The position numbers and the translations under genes were made by a program. Shown piece after piece: positions 9,387 through 18,505 of a DNA stretch of 64,000 nt. The stretch is from contig NZ_CP195121.1 in the NCBI RefSeq assembly GCF_052057775.1, positions 1,488,001 through 1,552,000 on the forward strand. Direction: 5' to 3'. The notes under the pieces were generated by a model. That model did not search any database. It was not told the origin of the DNA and saw only the letters and a list, made by a program, of their open reading frames with translations. The stretch's first letter is position 1. Every line of letters starts with the position of its first letter. This stretch comes from Methanococcoides sp052057775 (lineage in GTDB: Archaea > Halobacteriota > Methanosarcinia > Methanosarcinales > Methanosarcinaceae).

Positions 9387-9914
9387 ATGTCTGAATCTGT
9401 TCCATCTGTTCGCATAATCGGATGCGGGAATCTTTTAATGGGGGATGATGGAGTTGGTGTGAGGGTTGTAGAGGCTCTCGAAAAGATGAGGCATGGTCTT
9501 CAGGAGGGTGTTGATATCCGTGATGCTGGTGTATGTGGCCTGGATCTCCTGAACCTGCTGGAAGATGTTGATAAGGTCATTATTATTGATTCAGTGGTTG
9601 GCAGTGGAAATGCAAAAAAAGGTTCAATTCTTCGCTTTGAGATTGAGGATCTTTTGGACAAAGATAATGAGCACGTTGGAATTTTTTCTGCCCATGATAT
9701 CGGTATTTTTGATATTCTGACCATTGCAAAACATTTTCAGGAACTTCCAGAGATCGTATTTTTTGGTATAGAAGTGGGTTAGATCAGGCAGTATATATCA
9801 ATGGACATAAGTCCGGAGATTCTTGACGCAGTGGATAGGCTAATTCCGTATATTATTGAGGAAATTGAAAGAACATGGGCCAATAGCCGTATTTACTTGA
9901 AGAATAACATATAA
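9387..9914 (+). CDS. hydrogenase maturation protease (HyaD/HycI family) with in-frame UAG (predicted pyrrolysine 132)
   Basis: Nickel-dependent endopeptidase that clips the C-terminal tail of the large subunit after nickel insertion. The GN-LMGDDGVG motif near residues 15-24 includes the metal ligand Asp20; Asp68 (in IIIDSV) and His103 (in SAHD) are the other ligands. TAG at 9780-9782 follows FFGIEVG. The frame continues 43 codons to TAA with the family's usual C-terminus (MDISPEI, then a helix around PYIIEEIE). Full length would be 175 residues, typical for the family. It starts 67 bases after the large subunit, preceded by a GGAGG. Confidence 0.9.
9780..9782 (+). other. in-frame UAG codon, predicted pyrrolysine site (maturation protease)
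   Basis: TAG at codon 132, between the conserved FFGIEVG strand and the S-P-E-I helix of the same protein family; the next stop in frame is TAA at 9912-9914. Confidence 0.72.
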
Positions 9915-10063
9915 GATAGTAGGAGTGTGAGCTAAAGGATTCTTTGTCAATCATAGTGATCCCATTTGGCAAAATATCCGGAAAAACGTCTGTAACCTTG
10001 TTTTCGCTTCCGCATTAAAGCAATCTGGTTTGAAAAAAGATTTGTGCTTTAGGAATTGGTATT

Positions 10064-10513
10064 ATGAGAGAAATTAATACTGAGATCGAGATCAATGCAT
10101 CCGCAGAGGTTGTATGGGATATACTCACCGACTTTCCGTCGTTCCCACAATGGAATCCCTTCATTCGTAATATTGAAGGAGAAATAAAGGTTGGCTCACG
10201 CCTTGAAGTATACTTGAAATTAACTGGTACAAAAGGTATGAACTTTCAACCTGGAATTCTCTCAGTAAAGAGGGAAAAGGAACTGAGATGGCTGGGGCAC
10301 TTATGGATCTCCGGATTGTTTGATGGAGAGCATATCTTTAGAATCGAATCACTTGATCCAAATCGCGTACTTTTTGTCCAGCATGAAATCTTCAGGGGTC
10401 TACTTACACCAATTGTATTTCATCTAATAGAAAAAGACACTCGACGTGCATTTGAGGAAATGAATGAGGCTCTCAAAATACGATCCGAGAATTTATCTAA
10501 AAAAGAAAGTTGA
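10064..10513 (+). CDS. SRPBCC (START-like) family protein
   Basis: The 149 residues have the SRPBCC pattern: an initial strand INTEIEINASAEVVWDIL, the F-P-x-W-N-P-F turn, then alternating strands and a long C-terminal helix. Members bind hydrophobic ligands in a deep pocket; the ligand cannot be told from sequence. ATG start, TGA stop. It sits between the hydrogenase protease and hypF but nothing ties it to hydrogenase maturation. Confidence 0.85.
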   Translation: MREINTEIEINASAEVVWDILTDFPSFPQWNPFIRNIEGEIKVGSRLEVYLKLTGTKGMNFQPGILSVKREKELRWLGHLWISGLFDGEHIFRIESLDPNRVLFVQHEIFRGLLTPIVFHLIEKDTRRAFEEMNEALKIRSENLSKKES

Positions 10514-10585
10514 ATAAAAAAATAGTTTTATTCGGACGTAACTTCCCTGTTATGAGAAAGTCATCCAGCTTTACGATGAGTGCTG

Positions 10586-10771
10586 TTATTCTTCCTTTAT
10601 TGCTGCTTTTATCTCTTTTTGAGTTTCAGGGTCATTTAATTGCTCATCAGTGTAACCATGTTCTTCTTTGGCGTGCTTTACAGCAATTTCCATCATTTCA
10701 TCCACGGTTTCCCCTTCAGCAACAAAGGGACAAGCTACCCCAAGATCTTTACAAGCTAATTTATATACCAT
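10586..10771 (-). CDS. DUF1059 family small protein
   Basis: Sixty-one residues with the DUF1059 pattern: a short strand with Cys7 and Cys14 (CKDLGVACPF), then an acidic helix EMMEIAVKHAKEEHG. Family function is unknown. It converges on the SRPBCC gene. Confidence 0.85.
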   Translation of the reverse strand: MVYKLACKDLGVACPFVAEGETVDEMMEIAVKHAKEEHGYTDEQLNDPETQKEIKAAIKEE

Positions 10772-11049
10772 AAATAAAACCTCCCATTTTTTATTATCTA
10801 ATCCTTTCTATTTAAAGACGGTGCAATATGCTCAATCCAGTATGATAAAATATTGAATATTTCCATCCTAAAAACTTTTATCTCAATAAACAATTGATGA
10901 AGCTTATTCACGGATTTGGTGATGCTCAATTTTTCCTTTTAGAACTCATGAATCACTTTACTATTCATGTCCATTGTAAGACAAGAATAGCCCCCGGATA
11001 AAGAAATCACGAGGTCTATTTATACTATTTTGAACCAGTTACATTAAAG

Positions 11050-13371
11050 ATGCAAATTCAATGCAGGAAGATCAATGTTAGCGGAGTAGTACAGGGTGTA
11101 GGCTTCCGCCCTTTCGTATATCGTATCGCGACAGAGAATGACCTCTGTGGTTATGTGAAGAACACAGGTAATGATGTGGAGATTATTGCAGAAGGCAATA
11201 AAGAGGACATCGACCGTTTTCTCCACGAACTACAGAATAAAATGCCACCTCTGTCGTTTATAGACCAAATAAGAACGGATTTTTCCCGTGAATCAGGCTT
11301 TTCCGAATTCTCGATACTTGAAAGCGTACAGGATCAAACTGCAAGATCCATTATCCCGCCTGACACTGCAATCTGTTCCGATTGCCTTCGTGATATGTAT
11401 GATAATAAAGACCGACATTACCATTATCCTTTTACATCCTGCACTAACTGTGGCCCTAGATATTCCCTGGTAAGCTCTCTTCCTTTCGACAGGGAAAATA
11501 CCAGTATGTCTGAATTTCCCCTGTGTCCGGAATGCCGTCTTGAGTACAAACTGCCTTCTGACAGGAGATTTCATACACAGGCCACGTGTTGTCCTGATTG
11601 CGGTCCCGTCCTTTCACTCGTCAATTACAGTGGCGATGTCCTTGCATCCGGACATGAAGCCATTCTCAGATGTGCTGAGATCATAGATCGCGGATCGATC
11701 GTAGCGATCAAAAGCTATGGAGGTTTTCATCTTGTATGTGATGCGACTTCAGACAGTGCTGTCCTGAAGCTCAGGGATTCCTTTAACCGTCCTGCACAGC
11801 CTTTTGCGGTGATGGCTAAAGATGTTGAGACGGCATCTTCTTTTGCCAGTATCGATGCAGACGAGAGTTTCCTGTTGCAAAGCAGGCAGCGTCCGATCGT
11901 TGTTCTGGACAAAAGCAATGACTTTTCACTATCTGATCATATTGCTCCCGATCTGTACAATATAGGTGTTATGTTACCGTACTCAGGCACACATCACCTA
12001 CTTTTCGATAATACTGATTCGGATGTTTACGTGATGACATCTGCAAATCTTCCAGGTCTCCCTATGGTGATCGATAATAGGGAGGCATTGGCGCATCTAA
12101 ACAGGAAAGCAGATCATTACCTTCTTCACAACTATGCTATCCAAAACAGGACCGACGACTCGGTCATCAGGTTCGTTAATGGCAGGAAAGCTTTCATACG
12201 CCGCTCCCGGGGTTTTGTACCAGAGAGGATAGAGCTTCCATTCTCAATAGATCCAGCGATAGGCGTTGGTGCCGAGCTGAACACTACTGTTACACTGGCA
12301 AGGGACAACAATGCATACATTTCCCAGTATATCGGGAATACAAGGCACTTTGAGACTTCTCAGTATCACAAGCAGGTCGTTTCTAATTTTGAACAGTTGA
12401 CAAAGATCACCCCTCAGCGATGGGGTTGTGACCGACATCCGGAATTTAATACCACACGTTTCGCATATGAGCAAGGTGGTAATAACACGGTCTTCGTCCA
12501 GCACCATTATGCACACATCGTTTCGCTAATGGTGGACAATCTCTTGCCGGAAGATTCAAGGATCATCGGCATCGCTCTTGACGGCGCAGGCTACGGTGAG
12601 GATGGAACAATATGGGGTGGGGAGATTCTTGAAACCACGTATTCCGGTTATGAAAGAGTTACTCATCTTATGGAACAGCCGATGCCGGGCGGGGACATGG
12701 CTGCGATCTATCCTTCACGTATGGTTCTGGGGATACTGCATGATGTTCTTGAGCCGGATGAGTTGAGAGAACTGCCTCTTTACTTCAGGCATGGTGAATC
12801 TGAACGTGAGATTGTGTTGCAGCAACTGGAAATAGGTGTAAACCTTGTCAGAACGAGCAGTTTTGCAAGGGTGCTTGACAGCGCATCAGCGCTTCTGGGT
12901 ATCTCACAGTATCGCAGTTATCAGGGTGAGCCTGCAATGAAACTGGAGTCTGTTGCAAAAAAGAGCGTGCACAATCTGGATCTGCCTGTCGTTTGCAAAA
13001 GAGGAGTGCTTGATACTACAAGTCTGTTATATGATCTGTACGAAAGGCTTGATACAAACTCAGTCGATGATCTGGCATATTCTGTAGAGGATGCACTTGC
13101 TTTCGGGGTTGCGGAACTTGCTGTTTCAGCTGCTAAGAAAAGGAGTATTGATGTTATAGGACTCAGTGGTGGGGTTGCATATAATGAACACATAACAGGT
13201 CGCATCTGTGAAGTTGTAAAGAACGCAGGATTTGAATTCATTACCCATAACAGAATTCCATGTGGTGATGGCGGGATTTCTCTGGGACAGGCAGTTGTTG
13301 CAGGTAATTTAAGGAATTCTGTTCCTCATTTTATGGCTAAAAGGAAGATGAGAGTGCGGAAATTGTGTTAA
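11050..13371 (+). CDS. hypF: carbamoyltransferase HypF
   Basis: Converts carbamoyl phosphate and ATP into the carbamoyl group passed to HypE, the source of the cyanide ligands. The 773 residues show all domains in order: acylphosphatase (about 1-90, with VVQGVGFRPFVYR), a double zinc finger of four CxxC pairs (about 109-185), a YrdC-like domain (about 200-380) and the Kae1-like carbamoyltransferase domain with HHYAH and the GLSGGVAYNE motif. The ATG at 11050 fits the family N-terminus. It is separate from hypCDABE but completes the set of six maturation genes. Confidence 0.97.
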   Translation: MQIQCRKINVSGVVQGVGFRPFVYRIATENDLCGYVKNTGNDVEIIAEGNKEDIDRFLHELQNKMPPLSFIDQIRTDFSRESGFSEFSILESVQDQTARSIIPPDTAICSDCLRDMYDNKDRHYHYPFTSCTNCGPRYSLVSSLPFDRENTSMSEFPLCPECRLEYKLPSDRRFHTQATCCPDCGPVLSLVNYSGDVLASGHEAILRCAEIIDRGSIVAIKSYGGFHLVCDATSDSAVLKLRDSFNRPAQPFAVMAKDVETASSFASIDADESFLLQSRQRPIVVLDKSNDFSLSDHIAPDLYNIGVMLPYSGTHHLLFDNTDSDVYVMTSANLPGLPMVIDNREALAHLNRKADHYLLHNYAIQNRTDDSVIRFVNGRKAFIRRSRGFVPERIELPFSIDPAIGVGAELNTTVTLARDNNAYISQYIGNTRHFETSQYHKQVVSNFEQLTKITPQRWGCDRHPEFNTTRFAYEQGGNNTVFVQHHYAHIVSLMVDNLLPEDSRIIGIALDGAGYGEDGTIWGGEILETTYSGYERVTHLMEQPMPGGDMAAIYPSRMVLGILHDVLEPDELRELPLYFRHGESEREIVLQQLEIGVNLVRTSSFARVLDSASALLGISQYRSYQGEPAMKLESVAKKSVHNLDLPVVCKRGVLDTTSLLYDLYERLDTNSVDDLAYSVEDALAFGVAELAVSAAKKRSIDVIGLSGGVAYNEHITGRICEVVKNAGFEFITHNRIPCGDGGISLGQAVVAGNLRNSVPHFMAKRKMRVRKLC

Positions 13372-13420
13372 TGGGCTAAGGATAACTTATCTTTCTGCTT
13401 TTTTGATGTAATCAATAACT

Positions 13421-13816
13421 TTAGTACCTGAGTATCTCTTGATCGTCTATCCCAAGGATCTTCTTTGTCAGCTCAAAGCTCTTTTCAGTACATTCCGGAG
13501 CAGACTCATCAACGCACTCCTTATATGCAAATCCGGAAAGCTCGTAAAGCACCCTGTTGAGGTTCCTGCCTTTGTCCGTCAGGTGATATTCGATAGAAAG
13601 CGGGGTTTTGGAGACGATCACTTTTTCTATCAGTCCGTCCTGTTCCATCTGGCGCAATTTGTCTGAGAGCACCTTGCTGCTGAGTTTCGGGTTGTTCTTC
13701 AAAAAATCGTTGAATCGTGTGCTTCCACAGAACATGTCCCTGATGATGTTAAGGGTCCATTTTTTGCTTATCAATCTGATCGCTTTATCGATAGGGCTGT
13801 GTTCGAGTTCTCCCAT
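13421..13816 (-). CDS. HxlR-family winged-helix transcription regulator
   Basis: The 131 residues carry the HxlR core: CGSTRFNDF, then SSKVLSDKLRQMEQDGLIEK as recognition helix and wing. The family includes B. subtilis HxlR, which responds to formaldehyde. Here it is divergent from fae, the formaldehyde-activating enzyme, with 182 bases between. That pairing suggests it senses formaldehyde or one-carbon stress and regulates fae and itself; this is inference. Confidence 0.92.
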   Translation of the reverse strand: MGELEHSPIDKAIRLISKKWTLNIIRDMFCGSTRFNDFLKNNPKLSSKVLSDKLRQMEQDGLIEKVIVSKTPLSIEYHLTDKGRNLNRVLYELSGFAYKECVDESAPECTEKSFELTKKILGIDDQEILRY

Positions 13817-13850
13817 GATTTCTCACCTGGTTACCATTTGGTTAGATTAA

Positions 13851-13863
13851 GTTATTAAATAAC
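13851..13863. promoter_or_regulatory. inverted repeat over the HxlR promoter, putative operator
   Basis: GTTATT-A-AATAAC is a perfect inverted repeat about 35 bases upstream of the HxlR start. It overlaps the likely minus-strand TATA box, so binding there would block TBP. A natural autoregulatory site, unproven. Confidence 0.4.
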
Positions 13864-13938
13864 CTTTTGTAATTAAGGAGTGCTAAACCGGTCTTGTAGA
13901 ATGCTTCCTGATTTCAGAGTAAAATTCGGTACATACCT

Positions 13939-13946
13939 TAAATTAT
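13939..13946 (+). promoter_or_regulatory. TATA-like box for fae
   Basis: TTAAATTA lies about 55 bases before the fae ATG, giving a leader of roughly 30 bases with the usual archaeal spacing. Confidence 0.4.
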
Positions 13947-13998
13947 TTCCGTTGAAATCCGGATCGTCCCATTCTACAGGCCACACGGAGAATAAAAT

Positions 13999-14502
13999 AT
14001 GGCAAAGATCACACAGAGTCTTATTGGCGAAGCATTGGTAGGAGAAGGACCTGAAGTTGCACACATCGACCTTGTTATAGGTACAAAGGGAAGTGCAGTT
14101 GAGACAGCGTTCATGAATGCACTTGCAAACCCACAGCAGGGTCATTCCCCATTGCTTGCAGTACTTGAACCAAATGTTATGCCAAAACCTGCAACACTTC
14201 TGGTGAACAAGGTAACCATCAAGAACGTATCCCAGGCTTCCCTCATGTTCGGACCTGCACAGGCAGCTGTTGCAAAAGCTGTAATGGACACTGTAGCTGA
14301 TGGTGTTATTCCAAAAGAAGAAGCAGAAAACCTTCTCATCATTGTTTCAGTCTTCCTTGAATGGGATGCAACAGATAAGGAAAAGATCTACGAGTTCAAC
14401 TACGAAGCAACAAAGATGGCGATTAAGCGTGCTATCGACGGAACACCTACAGTTGATGAAGCACTTGCAAAGAAGGACTCCGCAGAGCACCCATTTGCTT
14501 AA
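13999..14502 (+). CDS. fae: formaldehyde-activating enzyme (tetrahydromethanopterin hydro-lyase)
   Basis: Condenses formaldehyde with tetrahydromethanopterin or tetrahydrosarcinapterin to the methylene form, feeding or detoxifying one-carbon units. The 167 residues keep the family core, with the catalytic His in EVAHIDLVIG and the ligand-binding NPQQGHSPLLAV. This is a single-domain Fae, not the Fae-Hps fusion. Codons are strongly biased, suggesting high expression. Confidence 0.94.
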   Translation: MAKITQSLIGEALVGEGPEVAHIDLVIGTKGSAVETAFMNALANPQQGHSPLLAVLEPNVMPKPATLLVNKVTIKNVSQASLMFGPAQAAVAKAVMDTVADGVIPKEEAENLLIIVSVFLEWDATDKEKIYEFNYEATKMAIKRAIDGTPTVDEALAKKDSAEHPFA

Positions 14503-14694
14503 ACATATTCATTCTGTGAATAAATTCGCAGAAGCAAGTCACTAACTTTTTTAGTTTACCAGATGGCTTGTGTCCTTTCAGATCCTTAGTGACCGAATAG
14601 GAAACAGGCCATTTGGTTGAAAAAGCCGAAAAGAAAAGAATAAAGCCAAAAAAAATTCGACTTCTCTTGTTGTAATATTTTAAAATTTAAAAGT

Positions 14695-16185
14695 TCAGAC
14701 TGATTGCTGAACTCTCTCAAACTCGTCCTGTATTTCCTGTTCCGGCTCCTCACCAAATCTGGTGATCAGCATTATCGCAATGCTGGAAAGCACAAATCCC
14801 GGTACGATCTCGTAGAGGTCGAAAATGCCTCCTGAGAGCTGTTTCCATACGATAACCGTGATACCACCAATAAGCATTCCTGCAAGAGCTGCATTCCTTG
14901 TCATCTTCTTTGAGAAGAGGGAGAAGAGGATAGCAGGTCCGAATGCTGCACCGAAACCGGCCCATGCATAAGCCACCAGGTCAAGGACAGAGCTTTCCGG
15001 GTCAAGGGCGAAATAGTAGGCAAGCAAGGAGATGGCGATTACTGTAAAACGTCCCATCCAGACAAGTTCCCTCTGGCTGGCGTCTGACTTGAAGAGCAGT
15101 GTGTAGATATCTTCTGTAAATGCGGATGCTGCCACAAGCAACTGTGAGTCAGCAGTACTCATTATGGCTGCCAGGATGGCTGCCAGCATTATTCCTGCAA
15201 CTACTGGGTGGAAGAGGCTGTTGACCATCACCATGAACACGGTCTCGCTTGTTGCTCCTGCAAGGAACTCCGGGACATATGCCCTTCCCACAAGACCGAC
15301 GATAACCGCAAATGCCAGTGAGACGGTGACCCATGACATTGCTATTGCACGGGACTGCTTTATTTCCTCAGGTTTGTTGATGGCCATGAAACGCACAAGG
15401 ATGTGTGGCTGTCCGAAATAACCGAAACCCCATGCCATGAGGGATACGATTGCCATAAGTGAGATCACACTTCCGTCTGATCCTGTGAACGGACTCAGGA
15501 GACTTGGGTCGATGGTCCTTATCAGATCGGTTGTTGAGGAGACACCTCCAAGTCCGTTCATGGCTGACAGAGGCACAAGTGTAATTGCAAGGATCATAAG
15601 CAGGCCCTGGAAGAAGTCTGTCCAGCAGACAGCCATGAATCCTCCCATGAAAGTGTATGAGATGATAACAAGCACTCCGATAGTAAGTGCTGTAATGTAT
15701 TCCACACCGAAGACCGTGCTGAAAAGCTTGCCACCGGCAACGAATCCGGAGGATGTGTAGAAGAGGAAGAATATTAGAATGAAAAAGGCTGAGATGGTTC
15801 TCAGGAGCTTGCTCTTATCGCGGAAACGGTTCTCGAAATATACTGGAATGGTGAGGGCATCGCCTGCTTCACTGGTGTATTTTCGAAGTCTTTTGGCTAC
15901 GAACTTCCAGTTAAGGTATGTTCCGATCCCCAGACCGAGTGCGATCCATATCGCTTCCATTCCTGCAAGATATGCATAACCGGGTAATCCCAGCAGCAGC
16001 CAGCCGCTCATGTCGGATGCCTGGGAGCTCAGGGCGGTTACCCATTTGTTCAGTTTCCTGCCACCAAGGATGTAGTCTGACAGGTTCTCGGTCCTTCTGT
16101 AGTAATAAAAACCGATGGCTAGCATAAAAAGCAGATATAATACAATTATGATCGCAACACTCTGGTTTCCGGATGTCATCTCCAT
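14695..16185 (-). CDS. sodium:solute symporter, PutP-like
   Basis: SSS-family transporter, 496 residues and about 13 membrane segments. It contains the family signatures GGRKLNKWVTALSSQASDMSGW in the first helices and GFGYFGQPHI further on, typical of sodium/proline symporters. Substrate could be proline, betaine or another osmolyte; a marine habitat would fit. ATG at 16185, TGA stop. Confidence 0.92.
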   Translation of the reverse strand: MEMTSGNQSVAIIIVLYLLFMLAIGFYYYRRTENLSDYILGGRKLNKWVTALSSQASDMSGWLLLGLPGYAYLAGMEAIWIALGLGIGTYLNWKFVAKRLRKYTSEAGDALTIPVYFENRFRDKSKLLRTISAFFILIFFLFYTSSGFVAGGKLFSTVFGVEYITALTIGVLVIISYTFMGGFMAVCWTDFFQGLLMILAITLVPLSAMNGLGGVSSTTDLIRTIDPSLLSPFTGSDGSVISLMAIVSLMAWGFGYFGQPHILVRFMAINKPEEIKQSRAIAMSWVTVSLAFAVIVGLVGRAYVPEFLAGATSETVFMVMVNSLFHPVVAGIMLAAILAAIMSTADSQLLVAASAFTEDIYTLLFKSDASQRELVWMGRFTVIAISLLAYYFALDPESSVLDLVAYAWAGFGAAFGPAILFSLFSKKMTRNAALAGMLIGGITVIVWKQLSGGIFDLYEIVPGFVLSSIAIMLITRFGEEPEQEIQDEFERVQQSV

Positions 16186-16584
16186 TAATGTTTTCTCCTG
16201 CGGACATGTTGTCCTTGAATTTGGTTTGGGATACAGGGTTTTTAGTTATTAATGTTATGATTTTTTATTGAGAGCTTTTAGAAACCCCTTTTCTCTTTTT
16301 GAGACCTGATCTGTGTCAGACCTATATGTTGCAAAAATGTTCGTCCCAAAAACTATATACGCCATTAGTATGTTTAACGCGACCAACCGACTGCATTCAA
16401 AAAATTAGCAATCGGTGATGGAGCCCGTGGAAATTCTTGCATCAGCTATCCGGTTAGTATGCTCTGGTCATCAATAACCACAGGTTTGGTCCTTGTATCC
16501 TGAGTCATTTCTATGCCGGTCTGGTGCTTTTTTCTGCTTCGTGTTTCAGAATCAACAATCTAACACATTTAAAGACTTGATCTA
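16186..16584. other. 399-base intergenic region, possible structured RNA
   Basis: Between the divergent symporter and SulP genes. The part at about 16380-16545 is richer in GC than its surroundings, codes for nothing evident, and follows a TATA-like ACTATATAC at about 16351-16359. It could be an unrecognised small RNA on the plus strand or a long SulP leader. It does not match tRNA, 7S or RNase P RNA as far as I can see. Confidence 0.3.
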
Positions 16585-18243
16585 ATGATAAAAGAACATA
16601 AAATCAGAACCTACTTTGAAGAATAGTTTTTGAGCGACCTTAAAGCAGGTTTCATCACGGCTGTTGTAGCGCTTCCGCTTGCGATCGCATTTGCCATAGC
16701 ATCCGGCGTAGAACCTGTGATGGGACTTTACACTGCGATTATTGCAGGCATCCTTGTATCCTCTTTTGGTGGTTCACGCTACTCTATATCAGGCCCTACC
16801 GGGGCCATGACCGTGATCATCCTATCAACGGTAAACGCTTATGGTGTGGAAGGACTGTTACTTGCAGGATTCCTGGCAGGTCTGTTCCAGATACTCTTTG
16901 GGATCATGAACCTGGGTAAAGTTGTGAAATATATTCCCCTTCCTGTGATATCCGGATTTACAAGCGGTATCGGTGTTATCATCCTTATCGGCCAGCTGTC
17001 CAATTCCTTTGGTCTTGTGCTGCCTGCACGTGAACACGTATGGGAAACGATCTATGATGTATTCACATCCATTGGTATGGCAAACACCACTGCGTTACTC
17101 ATCTTTGGAGGTACCATTGTCCTGATGCTGCTGCTTCCAAGACTGTTGTCAGGATACAGATACCTCAATAACGTCCCTGCATCCATCATCACGCTGATCA
17201 TCTCAGTGATAGCTACGTATTATTTCCATCTTGATGTCCCCATAGTCGGTGACATCCCTGGCAATATTCCGCAGTTCCACATGCTCAACTTGAACCTTGA
17301 GCTTATGTATACTGTCCTTCCTGCAGCTTTCACAATAGCTTTGCTGGGAGCCATAGAATCACTTCTTTGTGCAGTGGTCTGTGATGCAATGACAAACACA
17401 AAGCATAACAGTAACAGAGAGCTCATCGGTCAGGGTATTACAAATGTCCTTCTGCCTTTCTTTGCAGGTATTCCGGCAACAGCCGCAATTGCAAGAAGTG
17501 CGGTTAACATCAGGGAGGGTGCCAGGACCCATATGTCAGGTATCATACATTCCCTGGTCCTGTTCGCAATACTGCTGTTCTTCGGCCCCGTCGCAAGGTA
17601 CATCCCCAAAGCCTATCTTGCAGGTATCCTTATACTGGTCTCTGTCAATATGATCAACATAGAGGAGATCAGGACCACAATGAGGATCAGCAAGATGGAT
17701 ACCCTTGTCCTGCTCTCCACATTTGCACTGACGGTTCTGACTGATCTCGTATTTGCCATTCAGGCAGGAATGTTCCTTTCCATAATACTGCTGTTCATAA
17801 GGCTGACGAACATAATCGACATACATTCCATGGAGAACTATGACCCCTCTGAAGGCATCAATGCCACGATAACTTCGGACCCCTATCTCAGTGAGAACGT
17901 AGCCGTTTATACGATAAACGGTCCGTTCTTCTTCGGTGCGATGAACGTATTCGAACACAAGGTCGATGAACAGATCAAGATGAGCAAAAAGTACATAGTG
18001 ATCAGAATGCGCTATGTTCCTTTCATCGATACAACCGGAATCGAAAGGCTGAAAAGCTTCATCTCGATCCGTAAGAAAATGGGTCAAAAGGTCTGCCTGA
18101 CAAGCGTCCAGCCAGCAGTCATGTTTGCTCTGGACTCTGACCATGATCTTACTGAAATGATAAAGGAGAAGGATGTTCTTGTATTCAGCAGGACACAGGA
18201 AGCTCTTGGTTACCTGAAGTCCGCCAGGAAGGGTGGAAATTGA
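16585..18243 (+). CDS. SulP-family anion transporter with STAS domain, probable in-frame UAG at codon 14
   Basis: Twelve or so membrane segments (ALPLAIAFAIASGVEP marks the first) and a cytoplasmic STAS domain from about residue 440 (FFFGAMNVFE, IDTTGIERL). Substrate could be sulfate, bicarbonate or another anion. The conventional start is TTG at 16630, which begins directly at the SDLKAG edge of helix 1. An in-frame ATG at 16585 adds 15 codons interrupted by one TAG (codon 14), giving a pre-helix segment like that of other SulP proteins (Y-F-E-E-x-F-L-x-D-L). No good Shine-Dalgarno supports either start. Without the UAG the protein is 537 residues, with it 552. Confidence 0.88.
16624..16626 (+). 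other. candidate in-frame UAG codon near the SulP N-terminus
   Basis: TAG two codons before the TTG start. The sequence upstream to ATG 16585 continues the family's N-terminal pattern. Weaker than the other UAG cases because only 13 codons precede it. Confidence 0.45.
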
Positions 18244-18354
18244 AACGGATATACAAATTGAGTTTTCATCCTGTTATCCCTGAACTGCTTTAATGTAGAG
18301 ATCGGAGTTGAACCCGAAGTAATGTACTACCTATCTAAATAAGGAATTATCCGG

Positions 18355-18395
18355 GTGGATCGAGGTCAGTTTCCTCGTCCACTCACTTTGCTTTT
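18355..18395 (+). terminator. hairpin downstream of SulP
   Basis: GTGGA-t-CGAGG pairs with CCTCG-TCCAC around a 7-base loop, then a T-rich run. A ten-pair stem with one bulge, about 110 bases after the SulP stop. Confidence 0.5.
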
Positions 18396-18505
18396 TCGAT
18401 TTTCTGAGAATTGACCTGAAATGACAAAGCCTTCTTCTGCATATTTAATAACTTTAATATAATATTATATCACAAAATCTATACTTCCATAAATGGGGTA
18501 TAGAA

